DNA of 64,000 nt from Bradysia coprophila (taxonomy: Eukaryota > Arthropoda > Insecta > Diptera > Sciaridae). Made by a program: the position numbers and the translations under genes. The number at the start of each line of letters is the position of its first letter. The first letter of the stretch is position 1. The DNA lies in the NCBI RefSeq assembly GCF_014529535.1, contig NW_023503474.1, positions 62,001-126,000 on the forward strand. The letters run 5' to 3'. Under the pieces are notes generated by a model. The model saw only the letters and a list, made by a program, of their open reading frames with translations, was not told the origin of the DNA and made no database searches. Below, piece by piece: positions 34,818 to 46,449 of the stretch.

Positions 34818-35020
34818 CACGGCAGAGTAAAATAAACCAGGCAGGAGCGGTTCATTTTCGAAACGTCAAATAAGGGACCTAATACACGGGATGAAAATGA
34901 ATTCAAATGAACACTGACATAAATTGAAAAATTTTGTTCGCAAAAAATATAGGGCTACTAGATTATTCAGGTCCCTAGTCAAACAAGCGCTCCTGCCTCG
35001 GTTAACTTTACTCTGTCGTG
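34818..35020. repeat. MITE, CACGACAGAGTAAAAT family (full copy)
   Basis: Starts CACGGCAGAGTAAAATAAAC and ends ACTTTACTCTGTCGTG, with the exact 7-bp duplication TTAATAT at 34811-34817 and 35021-35027. Sister of 14601-14796. Confidence 0.85.
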
Positions 35021-35029
35021 TTAATATGC

Positions 35030-36013
35030 TTGCCGTCTGTGACAGGTCAATGATAAGACGTACAATAAATAACGCCCTTGCAAGAACGATAAACAAAGCG
35101 AACGAGGTGAACAGGGAGAACGAGCCGAAAGATTGATCATCACTCTTGTTTATTTGGAAATGTTTCCAATTTTAATTGCTGTTGTCGATGGTTGTTCACG
35201 AAGAGATTTTAGCCTCTGAACAACAATTTTCGACTTTTAAAAACAAAAAGCAGAAAACAAAAAATTAATTTCAACAAATAAATACACAAATCCGTGTCCA
35301 GATAGAACCGATTAATTATAAATTTTTGCATGAATTGATCGGAACGAAATCATTGCGAAATGCTTCTAAATATAGCAATGACTTAAGGAAATCGTCAGAC
35401 GTTCATTAATTAGTGGTGCCAGGCCAGGTATGGTTATACGATATGTGACGTTCATTTATTGAATGCCATCGATTATTCATTTTGTGGCTGTTGCTCTGAA
35501 CGATCGTCCTATGTTAATCCTAATGCGTTGGCAGTTCTAGTGTTTTTGATTCATACAGTTTCGTATTATTCTGATCAAAGACACACTTCGACACCATAAC
35601 CGAACCTTTTACATTAGTGTGCGATAGTGATAGTGATTTGAGTTCCCGTCTCTTAAAGTGCGGAAAAATTGGGACGTGAGGTGCCGTCGCCCCTGGTGTA
35701 AAAAATAATGGGATGAGAGAAAATAGAGAATTCACAAAATTAAGATACGCTGCGATATATGGTGTTAGTTCACTAAAAATGGCGGGGGTTTTGAAACGTT
35801 TCCGATCGTCTCTGGTACAATGGGAAGCCACTGACTCCGGTCACAACTTACGACCTTCTGACCATTCCGGGTTCTTTGCAAGTGGAATGAGTTAATTTCA
35901 CATGAAGTGAGTTTGAAACGTTCCGCGCGTCCTTTTTATGGTGAACAATGTTGAGGTCATGGTAACCGAGCCCGTGAGAGCCAGATGAAGATAGATCGTA
36001 GTATCGTAAGCCC
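35030..36013. other. intergenic, no supported gene
   Basis: An open frame on the minus strand at 35520-35831 has no recognisable domain. Nothing called. Confidence 0.4.
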
Positions 36014-36076
36014 CAAGCCCGCAAACTTTGTGGAGGTCACGTAGACATGGTTGACTCTCTAAAGCTTACAGCCTTG
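36014..36076. repeat. internally deleted hAT MITE, CAAGGCTGTA family
   Basis: Only 63 bp remain: CAAGCCCGCAAACTTTGTGG at the left and AAAGCTTACAGCCTTG at the right. Flanks GTAAGCCC and GTAAACCG agree at 6 of 8 bases. Confidence 0.6.
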
Positions 36077-36084
36077 GTAAACCG

Positions 36085-37155
36085 GAGCTAATGCTAATTA
36101 AACAAAGGCATCGAATGTGGAATCTATATATTCTAACCGTTCATAGAAAACATATTTGGCTTTGATCAGCTAGCAGAGCTAATAGTGAAACCAAACATCT
36201 TCATTTTAAACATCTTTTATCCACAGCGTGTGCTCATATGTTTGTCGTGTTCGTTGTTACGATAATTTTATTCAAATATTCAAAATACAAAAATTCCTTA
36301 ATGCAAACGAGAGGCAGCATTTTTAGCCAATAAACTTTTTTTTTCCGATCGGCAAAAATGTGCAAACACCTCGTCATACCGTATTCTTGTCATCTCTGAC
36401 GTCAATGAAATATTTTCGATAATCGATTCTATTCTCAACTCATCAAACAGAAGATGGAAAAAAAATAGAGAAAAAAAACAATTTTTTTTTTCTGATAGAA
36501 TTAAAGATGTTCGGTGTAGTGTACTATATGGATGGATGCTATCCGGAATCAGAAAATGTTTTCAAATAGCGAGAAAGACGCACGGTTAACAGTTGAGTGT
36601 TTTGATTGATATCTTCAACATACATTATGCTGATGATGACATTGCACGATTGGCGGTATAATATCGGATTGCGCGGGGCGTTTCGATGGAATTTCGAGGA
36701 ATTTGTGATGGCATTTTTAGATCCGTGCACCGAAGTCTAATTTCTGTTTCGCAATAGGTTTCACAATGATGTTGAGGAACGGTCAATTGTGACGTATGTT
36801 GTTGATTTGAGGTCGTCTACAAGGTCACATTTAAAGTTACCGGTATTTTGTGTGATCTTGTGGTTTGTAGGAGCACAAATCATTTGAGAATTTTAAATCT
36901 GTATACAGAGGAGCCTCCCGGATTAACATATTTTTCGTATTATCGGTTGATCTGTTAAAGAACCCGTTTTGCTTTTAAAGTATCCTACAGTACAGTTACA
37001 TGCATTTGAGTCATTGGGAATATAATTTTTACCAATTACTAAGTTCTAATGCCATTTTACAACCCTCGAAGAGTCTTAACTTTGTAGAAGTTTTACATCT
37101 TCGTGAATTTCAAACCAAAGAGATTTACCATCTTCTAGAGACTTATTGCCACTAC
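36085..37155. other. intergenic, no supported gene
   Basis: AT-rich with a T/A tract near 36455-36490. No gene recognised. Confidence 0.4.
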
Positions 37156-37159
37156 AGTT

Positions 37160-38190
37160 TAAGGTCTACGGAAGACTTTTAAGTCCAGTGGACAGTTTGA
37201 AGTCATCTGGAGAGTTTTGAGTCCACTTTGGAGTTTATAATCCACTGGTGAGCTTTAAGTCCATTTGAGTGATTTTTGTACACTGTAGAGTTTTAAGTCC
37301 GTTTGTGAGTTTTAAGTCAACGGTACAGTGTTAGGTCAATGGTAGAGTTTTAACTGATCCGGAGAGTTTTAAGGCAACTGTGGAGTTTAAAATCCAATGT
37401 GGAATTTAAAGTCCATGGGAGAGTTTCAAGGGTTTCAAGTCATCTGGAGAGTTGTAAATCAACTGTAGAGTTTATAATAGACTGGAGTGATTTAAGTCCA
37501 TTGTAGAATTTTGAGTCCATTTAATAGTTTTAAGTCCACTGGAGGGTCTTAAATAATCGGTAGAGTTTTAAGTTCATACTAGAGTCATCGGAAGAGTTTT
37601 AAGTCAACTGGAAAGTTTTAAGTTCACTGGACAGTTTAAAATCGACTGTAGAGTTGAAAGTCCATTGGAGAGTTTTGAGTACATTGGATAGTTTTAAGTC
37701 CACTGGAGAGTCCTAAATACTCTGGAGAGTTTAAAATCCATGGGAGAGTCTCAAGTCATCGGGGAGTTTTAAGTCCATGGTAGAGTTTAAAGTCCGTTGG
37801 ATATTATAATATCCGTTGGATAATTTTAAGTCCATGATAGAGTTTAAAGTCCGTTGGAGAGTTTTGAATCCATTGGATAGTTTTAAGTCATCTGGAAGAG
37901 TTTCAAATACTCTGAAGAGTTTAAAGTCCATGCACTGACAAAAAAGAATTGAAATTTTTACCTGTAGCAGGTAACTTTGTCTCCAGGTAATCTAGAAAAG
38001 CTACCGCAGCTGTAGTGCCTCATACAAAAACTACAGCTGTAGCAGCTATTCTAGATTACCTGGAGACAAAGTTACCTGCTACAGGTAAGAATTTCAACTC
38101 ATTTTTGTCAGTGTGGGAGAGTTTCAAGTCACCTGGAAGAGTTTTAAGTCCACAGAAGAGTTTAAAGTTTCCGGATGACTTAAATTCGTA
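37160..38190. repeat. degenerate minisatellite, AGTTTTAAGTCCACTGGAG unit
   Basis: About 1 kb of head-to-tail copies of a 18-20 bp unit (GAGTTTTAAGTCCACTGGA), each with a few substitutions. A peptide-like open frame on the minus strand at 37731-37931 is just this repeat translated. The array lies downstream of the carboxylesterase and is split by the MITE at 37933-38113. Confidence 0.85.
37933..38113. repeat. near-perfect palindromic MITE, CACTGACAAAAA family
   Basis: A 181-bp element with arms beginning CACTGACAAAAA and containing ACCTGTAGCAGGTAACTTTG, inserted in the minisatellite. Relatives are found downstream of F-box genes A (53706-53817) and C (60222-60335). No clear target duplication. 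Confidence 0.8.
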
Positions 38191-38302
38191 AGACTTTCAA
38201 GTTGAGAACACCGTGCGATATAGGAATATTGCAACGAATAAATAAAAAAAAATCTTTTATTTAACGATTCCGTTTAATAAACAGATTGGAGACATCCATC
38301 AA

Positions 38303-40172
38303 CTACAATCTTGCCCAAACAAAATCCTCGCTCCAATTAAGGTGCTTCCTCCAAAAATCCATCCGGTCTTTGTTCAAATTGCTCACTAATCCGATATCGT
38401 CGTTTATAACAAGATGATTGATCCCATTTCCACCGACAACATCCGCTCCTTGCACCGCAAGCCATTTGAATGAAAGCGGATTATCCTTATCCGGAGTCGG
38501 ATCACCATACTTCGCAAAATTCGTCCACAATTTGCACATCGTTTCTCTCATTTTCCATTCTCGTGAATCTTTCGCCAATTTCGCTCGGTCCACCAGTGTT
38601 CCTCCGAACAGATAGTACACATCGTCAGCATGTGACGCTAAGGGAATGTTCTGAATTTTCATTTGTTTCTTCATCATGTTCAACTCACCGACGAATTGAA
38701 ATTCGTACAGGAATTGTTTTGCTTGAGGATGGTATCGTGTCAAGAGTTCATTCGATTTGGTTTGATCGATGAGATATTGGAGATCGGACAATAGTGTCAC
38801 TAGCTGTTGAACATTTTCGTCGGACAATTGGCGATTATCGAAGTAAAATTTGTGAATTAGGCGTAGAAGGTCATCCGATCGATCACCAAACTTCAAGCGA
38901 ATAGAGCGAGAAATCAACGGTTTGATGTGTTCTAAGCTAAACAATTGCCGGGAAATTATTCTCATTGCCGTCGGCATTCCGTCACCATTATTTGTTCCAC
39001 TCATAACCGATATGTTAATCTGTCCGGCTTGACCCATCATCAATTCCAGCGGCGACTTTGTAATGAAAGCATCGTTCGATTCCTCCTCGATCACCATTCT
39101 CCATTTATTTTTGAAACCGGTGTTCGGTTCCGTTTCCAACCGAATTTCACAATTGTCATACAGATCGACCGCTCCGGCTGTCATCAACGTTTCGTAAATA
39201 TTTTCCCACGATTCACTGGTGCAGCCCAATCGCTTCGACAAAATTTTGATCCGTTCCTCCGGCTGAACTTGCATGTATCGTTCACTCAGAACCGTTCCAC
39301 TCTGACAAATTGCTGAGCTCAGGCACTTCCTCGACCTTTCGTTCAGCACTTGAAACTGGACACACACGGCCCCAGCCGACTCGCCAAACAGACAAATGCG
39401 GGACGGATCACCGTTGAAGTTAGAAATGTTTTGGTGAATCCATTCCAAGGCCAGTTGTTGGTCCTTCAAGCCAGCATTGCCTGATATTCCCATTTGGGGT
39501 AAACTGAGAAAGCCCAGAACATGCAAGCGATAGTTGATTGTGATGACAATGACGTTTTCCATTAACAAAAATTCTGGTGAATGGCTGGAAGGATGAGGTG
39601 AGGAGTATATTAGTAACGGGCAAGGTAATCATCTAATATTGGGGACTTTGCTCAAACATACCCGCCGCTATAAGTAACGGTACGTCTTGTCGAAGTCCGT
39701 TAAGTTTAAATTTGTGAAAAGAAAAGAACTTAAGGAAACTCGAAAGTAAGGTCTGACATGACCTCGATACGTTGAGACTCCCCGACTAAAAAAATCAATT
39801 TGCTACTTACAGATCCATCGAATTCGAATCATATTTCAGCGCCCCACCATGAATGTAAACCATGACTGCAAGTTTCTCCCTCGCATCACCGTCCATCACC
39901 GGCACATAAACGTTCAGATTCAAACAGTCCTCCGATCCGACGTACTTTCCCGTCAAAGTCGATTTGTGTATACAAGCATCCCGTTCCCTTGTACAGTCCA
40001 ACTCTGGTTGCTCGAACTTTGTTAGCGGTTGCGGTGCACGAAATCGAAGTTCGTTGATAGGTGGCTTTGCGTACGGAATGCCCGAGAAACGGAGAAACGT
40101 TTTACCATTTGGCAATTTCTCTTCACAGCCACACACAATTCCTTGATTCACTTTTACTTTAAGCGACGACAT
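38303..40172 (-). CDS. carboxylesterase, alpha-esterase type
   Basis: Two minus-strand exons, 40172-39811 and 39584-38303, joined across a 226-nt phase-2 intron (CT/C gives Leu121), encode 547 aa, the usual length for the family. The start is the first ATG (MSSLKVKVNQGIVCG); there is no signal peptide, which with FSGIPYAKPP and EDCLNLNVYVP suggests the cytosolic alpha-esterase group of insects, enzymes that hydrolyse carboxyl esters and often act in xenobiotic or lipid metabolism. The oxyanion-hole HGGA is at 108-111, the nucleophile Ser190 lies in GESAGA, and the catalytic His439 is in SHADDVYYLF. The acid position, normally Glu in a GxxxxEG context, reads GTNNGDG with Asp322. Minus-strand AATAAA at 38256-38261 lies about 40 bp after the stop. 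Activity is likely but the acid substitution leaves some doubt. Confidence 0.93.
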
Positions 40173-40833
40173 TATTGACAACCGTTCATAATCACTACGA
40201 TTACGTTACACGACTGAGTCTCTTATCTTTATTTACATTTTTACTGTGACCAGCTGATGCAGTTTGACAATGGAAAAAGTTTTGTTTACTCGATCAAGTA
40301 ACTTAAAAGCTCGGAAGCTAACACAAAGCTCGTCAAGTATTTTTTGTCTGATGTTTACTAACATAGCTAAATGGGGTGAAAAACGTTACTCCTGTCGATG
40401 ATCACCATAACTAATGGCAAACTTATAAGTCTTTCACCCAACAGCGGTCGTATGAGCCTAATAACTCTTTTGTTCTACACTTAAATACTTGCAATAATGG
40501 CGCCAAATTTTGAATTTTTTGTGTTCTTTTTTTAAGTTTTCCATCAAATAAAAATGCATCGTGAGTCCACACACAGACCTAAGGTCATCATATCCGATTC
40601 ATTTTTCAAGGGAGATACTTAAACTAAAAAAACCTACATTTGTATTCCGAGCAGTAAGTGTGTACCCATGCACTTCCAAAGCATCGTATCTCGCCGCCGG
40701 TGTCACATTAGATATAGGCCAAAGTCGGACACTTGCAACAATAAAACAAATCACTCAAAAACGAAGTTGCGGGAAATTGTTTTATTTTGTAAAACATTCT
40801 TTAATGAAAATGAGCCACATTCCTAGTTGTCCT

Positions 40834-43800
40834 TTAAAAGCTTTTGAGGAATAAGTAGAGACGATACGATAAATCCATAATCTGAAATGGAAACTTTTTT
40901 AAGCCCAATAAAAACAAATTTGTTTATAAAAGTGAACGGAGCCTAAAGTTAGTAATGCAGTGTATTGAGTAAGAAAAGTTCTGAGATATCAATCAGTTTC
41001 TCAAAAACAACACCTTATACCGTTTTATACAACACTGTAAGCTTGGGGAGGTCACGCAGACAGCCATTTTAATGGGAACACCATCCATAAAAAAAGGATT
41101 TAAATGAATCTGTATATGAGGTGGTGAATTCTGTGTATGCATACTGGTGTGTCATAATAATTCGTGTGATCTCCCTTGGCCTTCTTACTTTACAACTTTC
41201 TTATAGGTTTCTTCCATCGTACGGTAAAAACGAATTTTGACAAGCCGAAAACTAACGAGAGCATCCACAGAAGCAAACATAACCGCAACTTGAAAAAAAT
41301 TTGTTCGTTGAAAATTCAAAGTGAGGTTGTGTTGCCTTCTCTGTGGATGACGATTGACATTTTGAATGGCCTTGGAAGAAACCTATTATTGTCCTGTAGG
41401 TTTCAATTTGTTTAGAGTGTGTTCACTTTCATAACTTTATTTTACTTCATTTTTCCGAAGGCTGTAAACTTTGGGGAGAGATACACGGGAACACACCACC
41501 TCTGATGATTTTACATTAAAACAATTTTTTTATGAAAATCCGAATATTATCTGCGTGACTCGACAAAGTTTACCCCCTGAATGAAACTTACTTTCGAAAA
41601 CATTTGTAAATTAAGCGGAAACAGATTTCCAGCGAACATTTCCGATTTTAGCTTAAGACGTTCCATAAAGATAACCAATGTCTGTCCCAGTTCTGGCAAC
41701 ATTCTATACCATTTCGAAAAATACATCGCATTCGACAGAGCATTACTCGTCTCGGAAATGCCATTTCCGTAATAGGTGTAGAGAAATGTTTGAAATGTAA
41801 TGGAAAATAGGAAGGCCAACAGATATGTAAATAGGAAAATATTTTCCGATGGCGATACCTGGGAGGAGAAATGATTGGAAAATAAATTGAAATGACTTAT
41901 CAAATTAACGAAAATTACCGTATTCAATTGATAGATCGACGAGCTTAATGTTGCGCCGCTTAGACAAATTTGCGTAAAAAATTGAAGGGAAAAGTAACGC
42001 TTGATATCTGACACCAGGCTATTTGAAACAATTTAAATTATACAAAAACATTCGCAGCTATTGGTGGTGTTGGACTAGAGTTGCATAAAGGTTGAAGTTA
42101 AGAACCTTGAGAACTTTATGAACGGGTCCCTAAAAGCTATATTTTATGTTATGTGCTATGATTCTACTGCATGTTGCCATAGAGATGTGGCGTGAGGCGC
42201 AATTTAGTCAGTGTAATAAGAAACAATTTAACTCTGACGGTACATGTTTGAAGTATGACAAAAATTCGTTCAGAGAGACATCTCGCTGGGAGCAGAGAAA
42301 TACCGCATCTGCCCTTGTAAGAACTAAAATAATTGAGCGTCTGTCCCTTTATTTTGAATTGACACCATAAATGCGCCCACTTTTTCAGTTGAGATTTACT
42401 TTTCGGTTCATTCGTTAGTTAAGAGGTTCGTTCGTCAATTAGAAGGTGCTGTTGAGGTGTGTTTTGGGCAATATCTTATATTATAGGGTTGTGTAGACCT
42501 CTCTGCATTTCAGCAACAACACCGACACTTTCATGATCTGTGAACCCTAACAGCCCAAGTAAGAAAATTGTGGACTGTCTAATCCGATTCATGCCCTAAG
42601 TACGCTGAAAATTCAATGATGGTCTAGCGCAACAGCAACATTTACGTGAATTGATCTTGTATTATTACTCATTTGATCAAATAAGGGGTCATTCATAAAT
42701 GACGTCCACTACTTTTGGTCAGTTTTACACCCCCCCTCCACCCTCTTCACGCAAAAGTGGTCAAATTTGACCCAATTTTGTATGGAGTGTCCGAAATCGT
42801 AGACCCCCCTCCCCCCTCAGCACCGGACGTCATTTATGAATGACCCCTAAGACCGTGCAACTCACGCCGTAAGTGCGGTCGAAATTCAAAATGGAAAGTG
42901 CGGAGGTCTTTCTGACGCAGCGTCATTTTCATACGTTGAAATGTTTCTGTTCACTTTTTCATTGACTCGTTCACTTGAAATTCAAATCTTAGGCACACCT
43001 ACGGCGTGAATTGGCAGGTTCGTGTCGGAACTGAATTATAATGAACAGTGCGAAAATAACAATGAATATAAACTACCAGATATGGTCAACCTTCACCGCG
43101 GAGGACATAACGACTTTAATAACGGATCCAAACGCAATCATTTTCAAATTTTTTTTGACATAAATAATGAACTCGTTCAAGATAATTCGACCGATTTTGA
43201 AGAATGTCCATACCTGTTATGTACATTCATTGGAAAATAAGACTAGAACAATGCCTGTCAACTGACTTCAAAATGCTCTGATGTTCTTCGAAACACAATC
43301 TCGCCGACTCAACATTCTTCCCCATTGCCACTTTGCGTGATAGTTTATTGTCATCCACTTCATTGAAATTGGTTCCCAATTCTTCGATTCGTTCGTGCAG
43401 CATTTCAAACTGTGCCGTTACCATGCCCATTAAGTAGTAAGCGTAACAATCCATTGTCACATTAAGATTCCCCACAATGAACGCTCCAATCATATTGTGA
43501 GCGTATGCAATCCAGTAATCTCTGCGATTGTGCTTCCAGTCGAGTGGATACCAACTGGGAATCGGTAACTCAAAGTCGGTAGCCAATAATGTTTTGAATA
43601 TGGCAGCGAGAACTGCGGAATTGGCACCACAATAGAACATTAGCGACAGACGCTTGAGATTGTACAATTTTGCGTAGAAAACTTTGTCATTCGGTTGGCT
43701 CTTCCGTTGGATCTCTGACAGTTTCCCATAGCATTCGATTATGTTGGGTTTGTAATAGCTGTAGTTCAGCAACTTGAAGAATGTAGACAGAACAGCCAGG

Positions 43801-44015
43801 GTCGACGTCAACGTTTCCGTGAAGTGGTCCATGTCGTTGATATTTTTCAAAATGTTCACAAACATAAAAACACTGTAGACTAGAGGTATACTGATGTGAA
43901 GCAGTACGGAGTACATTTTGTACAACGGATGTTTGGTTGATTTAGGCCATAAGCCAAATATGTACAACATGCGCCTCAGACTTTTACTCAATTCATTTTC
44001 GCTGTAATCTACCAT
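40834..44015 (-). CDS. odorant receptor (7tm_6 family)
   Basis: Four minus-strand exons, 44015-43267, 42018-41919, 41858-41592 and 40881-40834, join in frame (introns 1248, 60 and 710 nt) to 387 aa, typical for insect odorant receptors. The N-terminal part (FGLWPKS) and several hydrophobic segments fit seven membrane spans. The conserved C-terminal region is present: YYGNGISETSNALSNAMYFS, then FMERLKLKSEMFAGNLFPL, and a short last exon ending RLYLFLKSF. Such receptors sit in the membrane of olfactory neurons with an N-terminus inside the cell and work with the co-receptor Orco to form ligand-gated cation channels. The ligand cannot be told. The last exon is the least certain; it was chosen because TTTCCATTTCAG precedes it in phase 0 and AATAAA follows about 50 bp later. 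Intron 1 holds an F-box gene fragment and a Harbinger MITE, intron 3 three MITEs. Confidence 0.9.
41030..41188. repeat. decayed hAT MITE, CAAGGCTGTA family, in OR intron 3
   Basis: GTAAGCTTGGGGAGGTCACG at the left and GTGTGATCTCCCTTGGCC at the right are degraded family ends, with the internal word GCCATTTTAATGGGAAC. Confidence 0.55.
41206..41383. repeat. TA-flanked MITE, GGTTTGTTCC family, in OR intron 3
   Basis: Starts GGTTTCTTCCATC, ends CTTGGAAGAAACC, TA on both sides, with inner inverted words GCATCCACAGA and TCTGTGGATGA. Confidence 0.72.
41457..41579. repeat. decayed hAT MITE, CAAGGCTGTA family, in OR intron 3
   Basis: CGAAGGCTGTAAACTTTGGG at one end and CTGCGTGACTCGACAAAGTT near the other. 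It ends about a dozen bases from the splice donor of OR exon 3. Confidence 0.6.
42621..42680 (+). pseudogene. 60-bp fragment of an F-box/LRR gene in OR intron 1
   Basis: The stretch GGTCTAGCGCAACAGCAACA and the next 40 bases match F-box gene A at about 53148-53208 (LAQQQHLRELILYYYSFD) with only a few differences. Neighbouring sequence does not match. It is directly followed by the Harbinger-like MITE, which may have carried or trapped it. Confidence 0.8.
42685..42847. mobile_element. PIF/Harbinger-like MITE
   Basis: A 163-bp element with termini GGGGTCATTCATAAATGACG and CGTCATTTATGAATGACCCC, flanked by TAA at 42682-42684 and 42848-42850. A three-base TWA target and GGG-starting ends point to the PIF/Harbinger superfamily. 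Confidence 0.8.
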
Positions 44016-44089
44016 GTCGTTCTGGTGGTTACACCTCTTAGAAATTACTGAACTGGTCGTAGCGTGAATTCGATAGCTTTATAAATTAG

Positions 44090-44970
44090 TAGATACATAG
44101 TCGCACCGTCGTTGAGCGTTTTCGATAAATCACTTCAAACAACGCACTCTCATACAGGCACAAGAACAGATTTTAAATAAGTAGTCTACTCGATGCAGTA
44201 GTCAGAATTTTCCATATAAATTGAGTTTTTTATGTTGGTATAATGTTGGACCAAAATAAGAGGCTTTTGATGAACTGTTATGACGAAAGAGAAGGATATA
44301 TGATTTGGATCAGTTATTTCAACTTGCCTTGGTGTAGATGCCAAACATTTATATGAAAATATGCAACGACAAGAACCCAAAGGAAAGTTATAATTAACTG
44401 GTCCGCGTAACTCTAGCTCTGATCATAACAGTCCATAGACTTATGATGAGAGAGAAGGAAATATAATTTGGACCAGTTTAACTTGCCTGGCGCGATGTGT
44501 CAAAATTTATTTGAAAATATATAGTGTTCAAAGAGAATGTCAAAAAGAGTGTTCACCCATCGAGCTCAGTTAAATTAACTGGTTTTTTCCTAGTTAACTG
44601 GACTTTTACATACAAATTTTGACGTATCACCCAACGGAACCAGTTAATTTTTCTCTCTTTTACGCTCTTTGAACACTGTATTCAATGACAAGTACTTCAT
44701 CTCTCATGGCGAGTTATAGAATTCACGGTAATTCCTCTCATTTTGACATGTGACACAGATATAAGTTACAAAACAGCTGGTCAGAAATCGCTCTACGTGA
44801 ACACTGTATAATTAACTGGTCTTCGATATTCGTGTTCTAATCTTTAAATTCTATTCGTTATAACCATAGACCCTAGACTTCCCCTGAGTTTCACACCGAA
44901 TTCTAATTGCCTAAATCTACAATGGTTTTTTTCTGTAGTTTGGAGCACATATTTGATATTTTTTAGAGTT
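44090..44970. other. intergenic with MITE remnants
   Basis: 44146-44280 resembles the MITE in the arrestin intron (CGATGCAGTAGTCAGAATTT). 44505-44690 is a loose inverted repeat with GTGTTCAAAGAG and CTCTTTGAACAC ends. No gene. Confidence 0.5.
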
Positions 44971-44974
44971 TTAA

Positions 44975-45104
44975 TGCTTAGTTTCCTCTTACCAAAAAAA
45001 GTAACTCCGTGTTAAAGACAAAATTTAAATTTTTCAATTTTTTCTTTGTTTATTTGACAGCTCGCTCTCTCACGGAGTACTTTTTGTTGAGTGGAATGGA
45101 CACC
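44975..45104. repeat. MITE with TTAA target site (copy 4)
   Basis: TTAA at 44971-44974 precedes TGCTTAGTTTCCTCTTACC; the other end, TTGAGTGGAATGGACACC, is followed by TAAA, one base changed from TTAA. Confidence 0.7.
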
Positions 45105-45105
45105 T

Positions 45106-46195
45106 AAAAGTCTCTGTTACAACAAAGTGTTTTGAGGTAATCATATTTTGGCACAAAATTTGAAAATCCCTAAGCGAATTCAAGTTTCACGCCTTGACTG
45201 GGAACATCGATGACTTTTAAAACTCTGATAAATCTGAGATTGTGCTTTTTAAAGATGAACCAACTGTAATTTAGAATACGATGTGCTTTTGGATAATTGA
45301 TACTTGGAATCACGATTCTTACTGCACCGTTTAACATTTGCTGTATTTTGCATTATAGCATAAGTCTCATCCTTCAATAAATTATTTGGAAATTTTGAAT
45401 AATTTATTTTCCACATTTATATGTCGAACATCCCGTCAAAAGTTTGGTTTTACCCACAGATAATCAATTCTGTTCAATCAAACTGTTTAGAAAGTAAAAA
45501 TGGTTTTCTGAAAATTAGTGACCGACGATTAACGGTACGAAATATAGAATATGTTCATTCTCATATTTATCAAGGTCATACCAGTCCTAAACTTTCCTTA
45601 CGAGCGAAGCGACGTGTGCTGAAAAAAATCCATTTCCTGTCGAGATACGAACAACGTTTTGTGCACTGGCAAAACACATCAATTTTCTTCAGTCATGGAA
45701 AAATTCATGTAATTCCTTTCACGCACGATAAATCGTAAAAAAAAGTTTTTTCCCGCACAATACATCGTTCGGGAAAAGCTGTAAATTTCTCTACGAAAAA
45801 TCATGGCAAAATATGTCGTATTTCAGCTGTCCGGTGCACAAATATGTAATCGACTGGACAGGGCACTTTGTATATGGGTCGAAGAAAATTTGTGGGACAG
45901 GTCGTTTCATTCATAACTTTTGTGGAAATCTATTTTTATCTGTTCTTGTTATTGTCATCCATTGACAATGCCCATAACTGTGGTGTGGATCTATCGATCC
46001 GATTTCTATAGTTTTAAGAGAATATGAAACAGTCTTTGCTCTATTTGCATCTTTTATCGAATTGCACACTCAAATTGCTAAACATGCTTGCATTCATTTT
46101 TGCATTCGATTCGTCTCTAAAAGACGGAAACAGAGCAGAAACATTACGATTTGAATGTGAATTCCCACATAAATGCTGCAATCAACACGTTTGGA
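45106..46195. other. intergenic, no supported gene
   Basis: An open frame at 45421-45738 (105 codons) starts with ATG but has no domain, no paralogue here, and includes the dispersed TTACGAGCGAAGCGA repeat word. I leave it uncalled. Confidence 0.4.
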
Positions 46196-46199
46196 GCTA

Positions 46200-46327
46200 C
46201 ATCGGCTTATGCCAAAGTATACTTAATTTCATGACGTGGTGCATAACCTGTTGAGCAGATAATATGTTTTGTTTTATAAAAGATGCATCGCGTCATGAAA
46301 CTCACTATACTTTGACAGAAGCCGATG
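46200..46327. promoter_or_regulatory. inverted pair of the F-box upstream motif
   Basis: CATCGGCTTATGCCAAAGTA at 46200 and ACTTTGACAGAAGCCGATG at 46309-46327 are inverted copies, with inner arms TTTCATGACG and CGTCATGAAA. The second copy lies 141 bp before the start codon of F-box gene 2. It may be a MITE end, a promoter element, or a MITE that supplies the promoter. Confidence 0.45.
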
Positions 46328-46449
46328 AACCACTAAAATATGGTGTTTTTTCTCCCTATGCGCATCGGCTTGAAAGCCAACCATTTTGTCAATTTAACTC
46401 ACATTTTTCAACAAATTTAAATTGTGTTAGAATCAGAAGAAAAATTGTC

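Noticed and set aside
37731..37931. Peptide with repeated TLNSTMDLKLSNG-like words
   Set aside because: Translation of the 18-20 bp minisatellite.
38470..39316. Plus-strand open frames of 65-123 codons
   Set aside because: Shadows of the carboxylesterase exon on the other strand.
42146..42370. 74-codon frame in odorant-receptor intron 1
   Set aside because: On the opposite strand to the receptor, with no domain and no paralogue in the window.
45421..45738. 105-codon ATG frame between the odorant receptor and F-box gene 2
   Set aside because: No domain, no splice partners, and it contains a dispersed repeat word also seen near 6900 and 7330.
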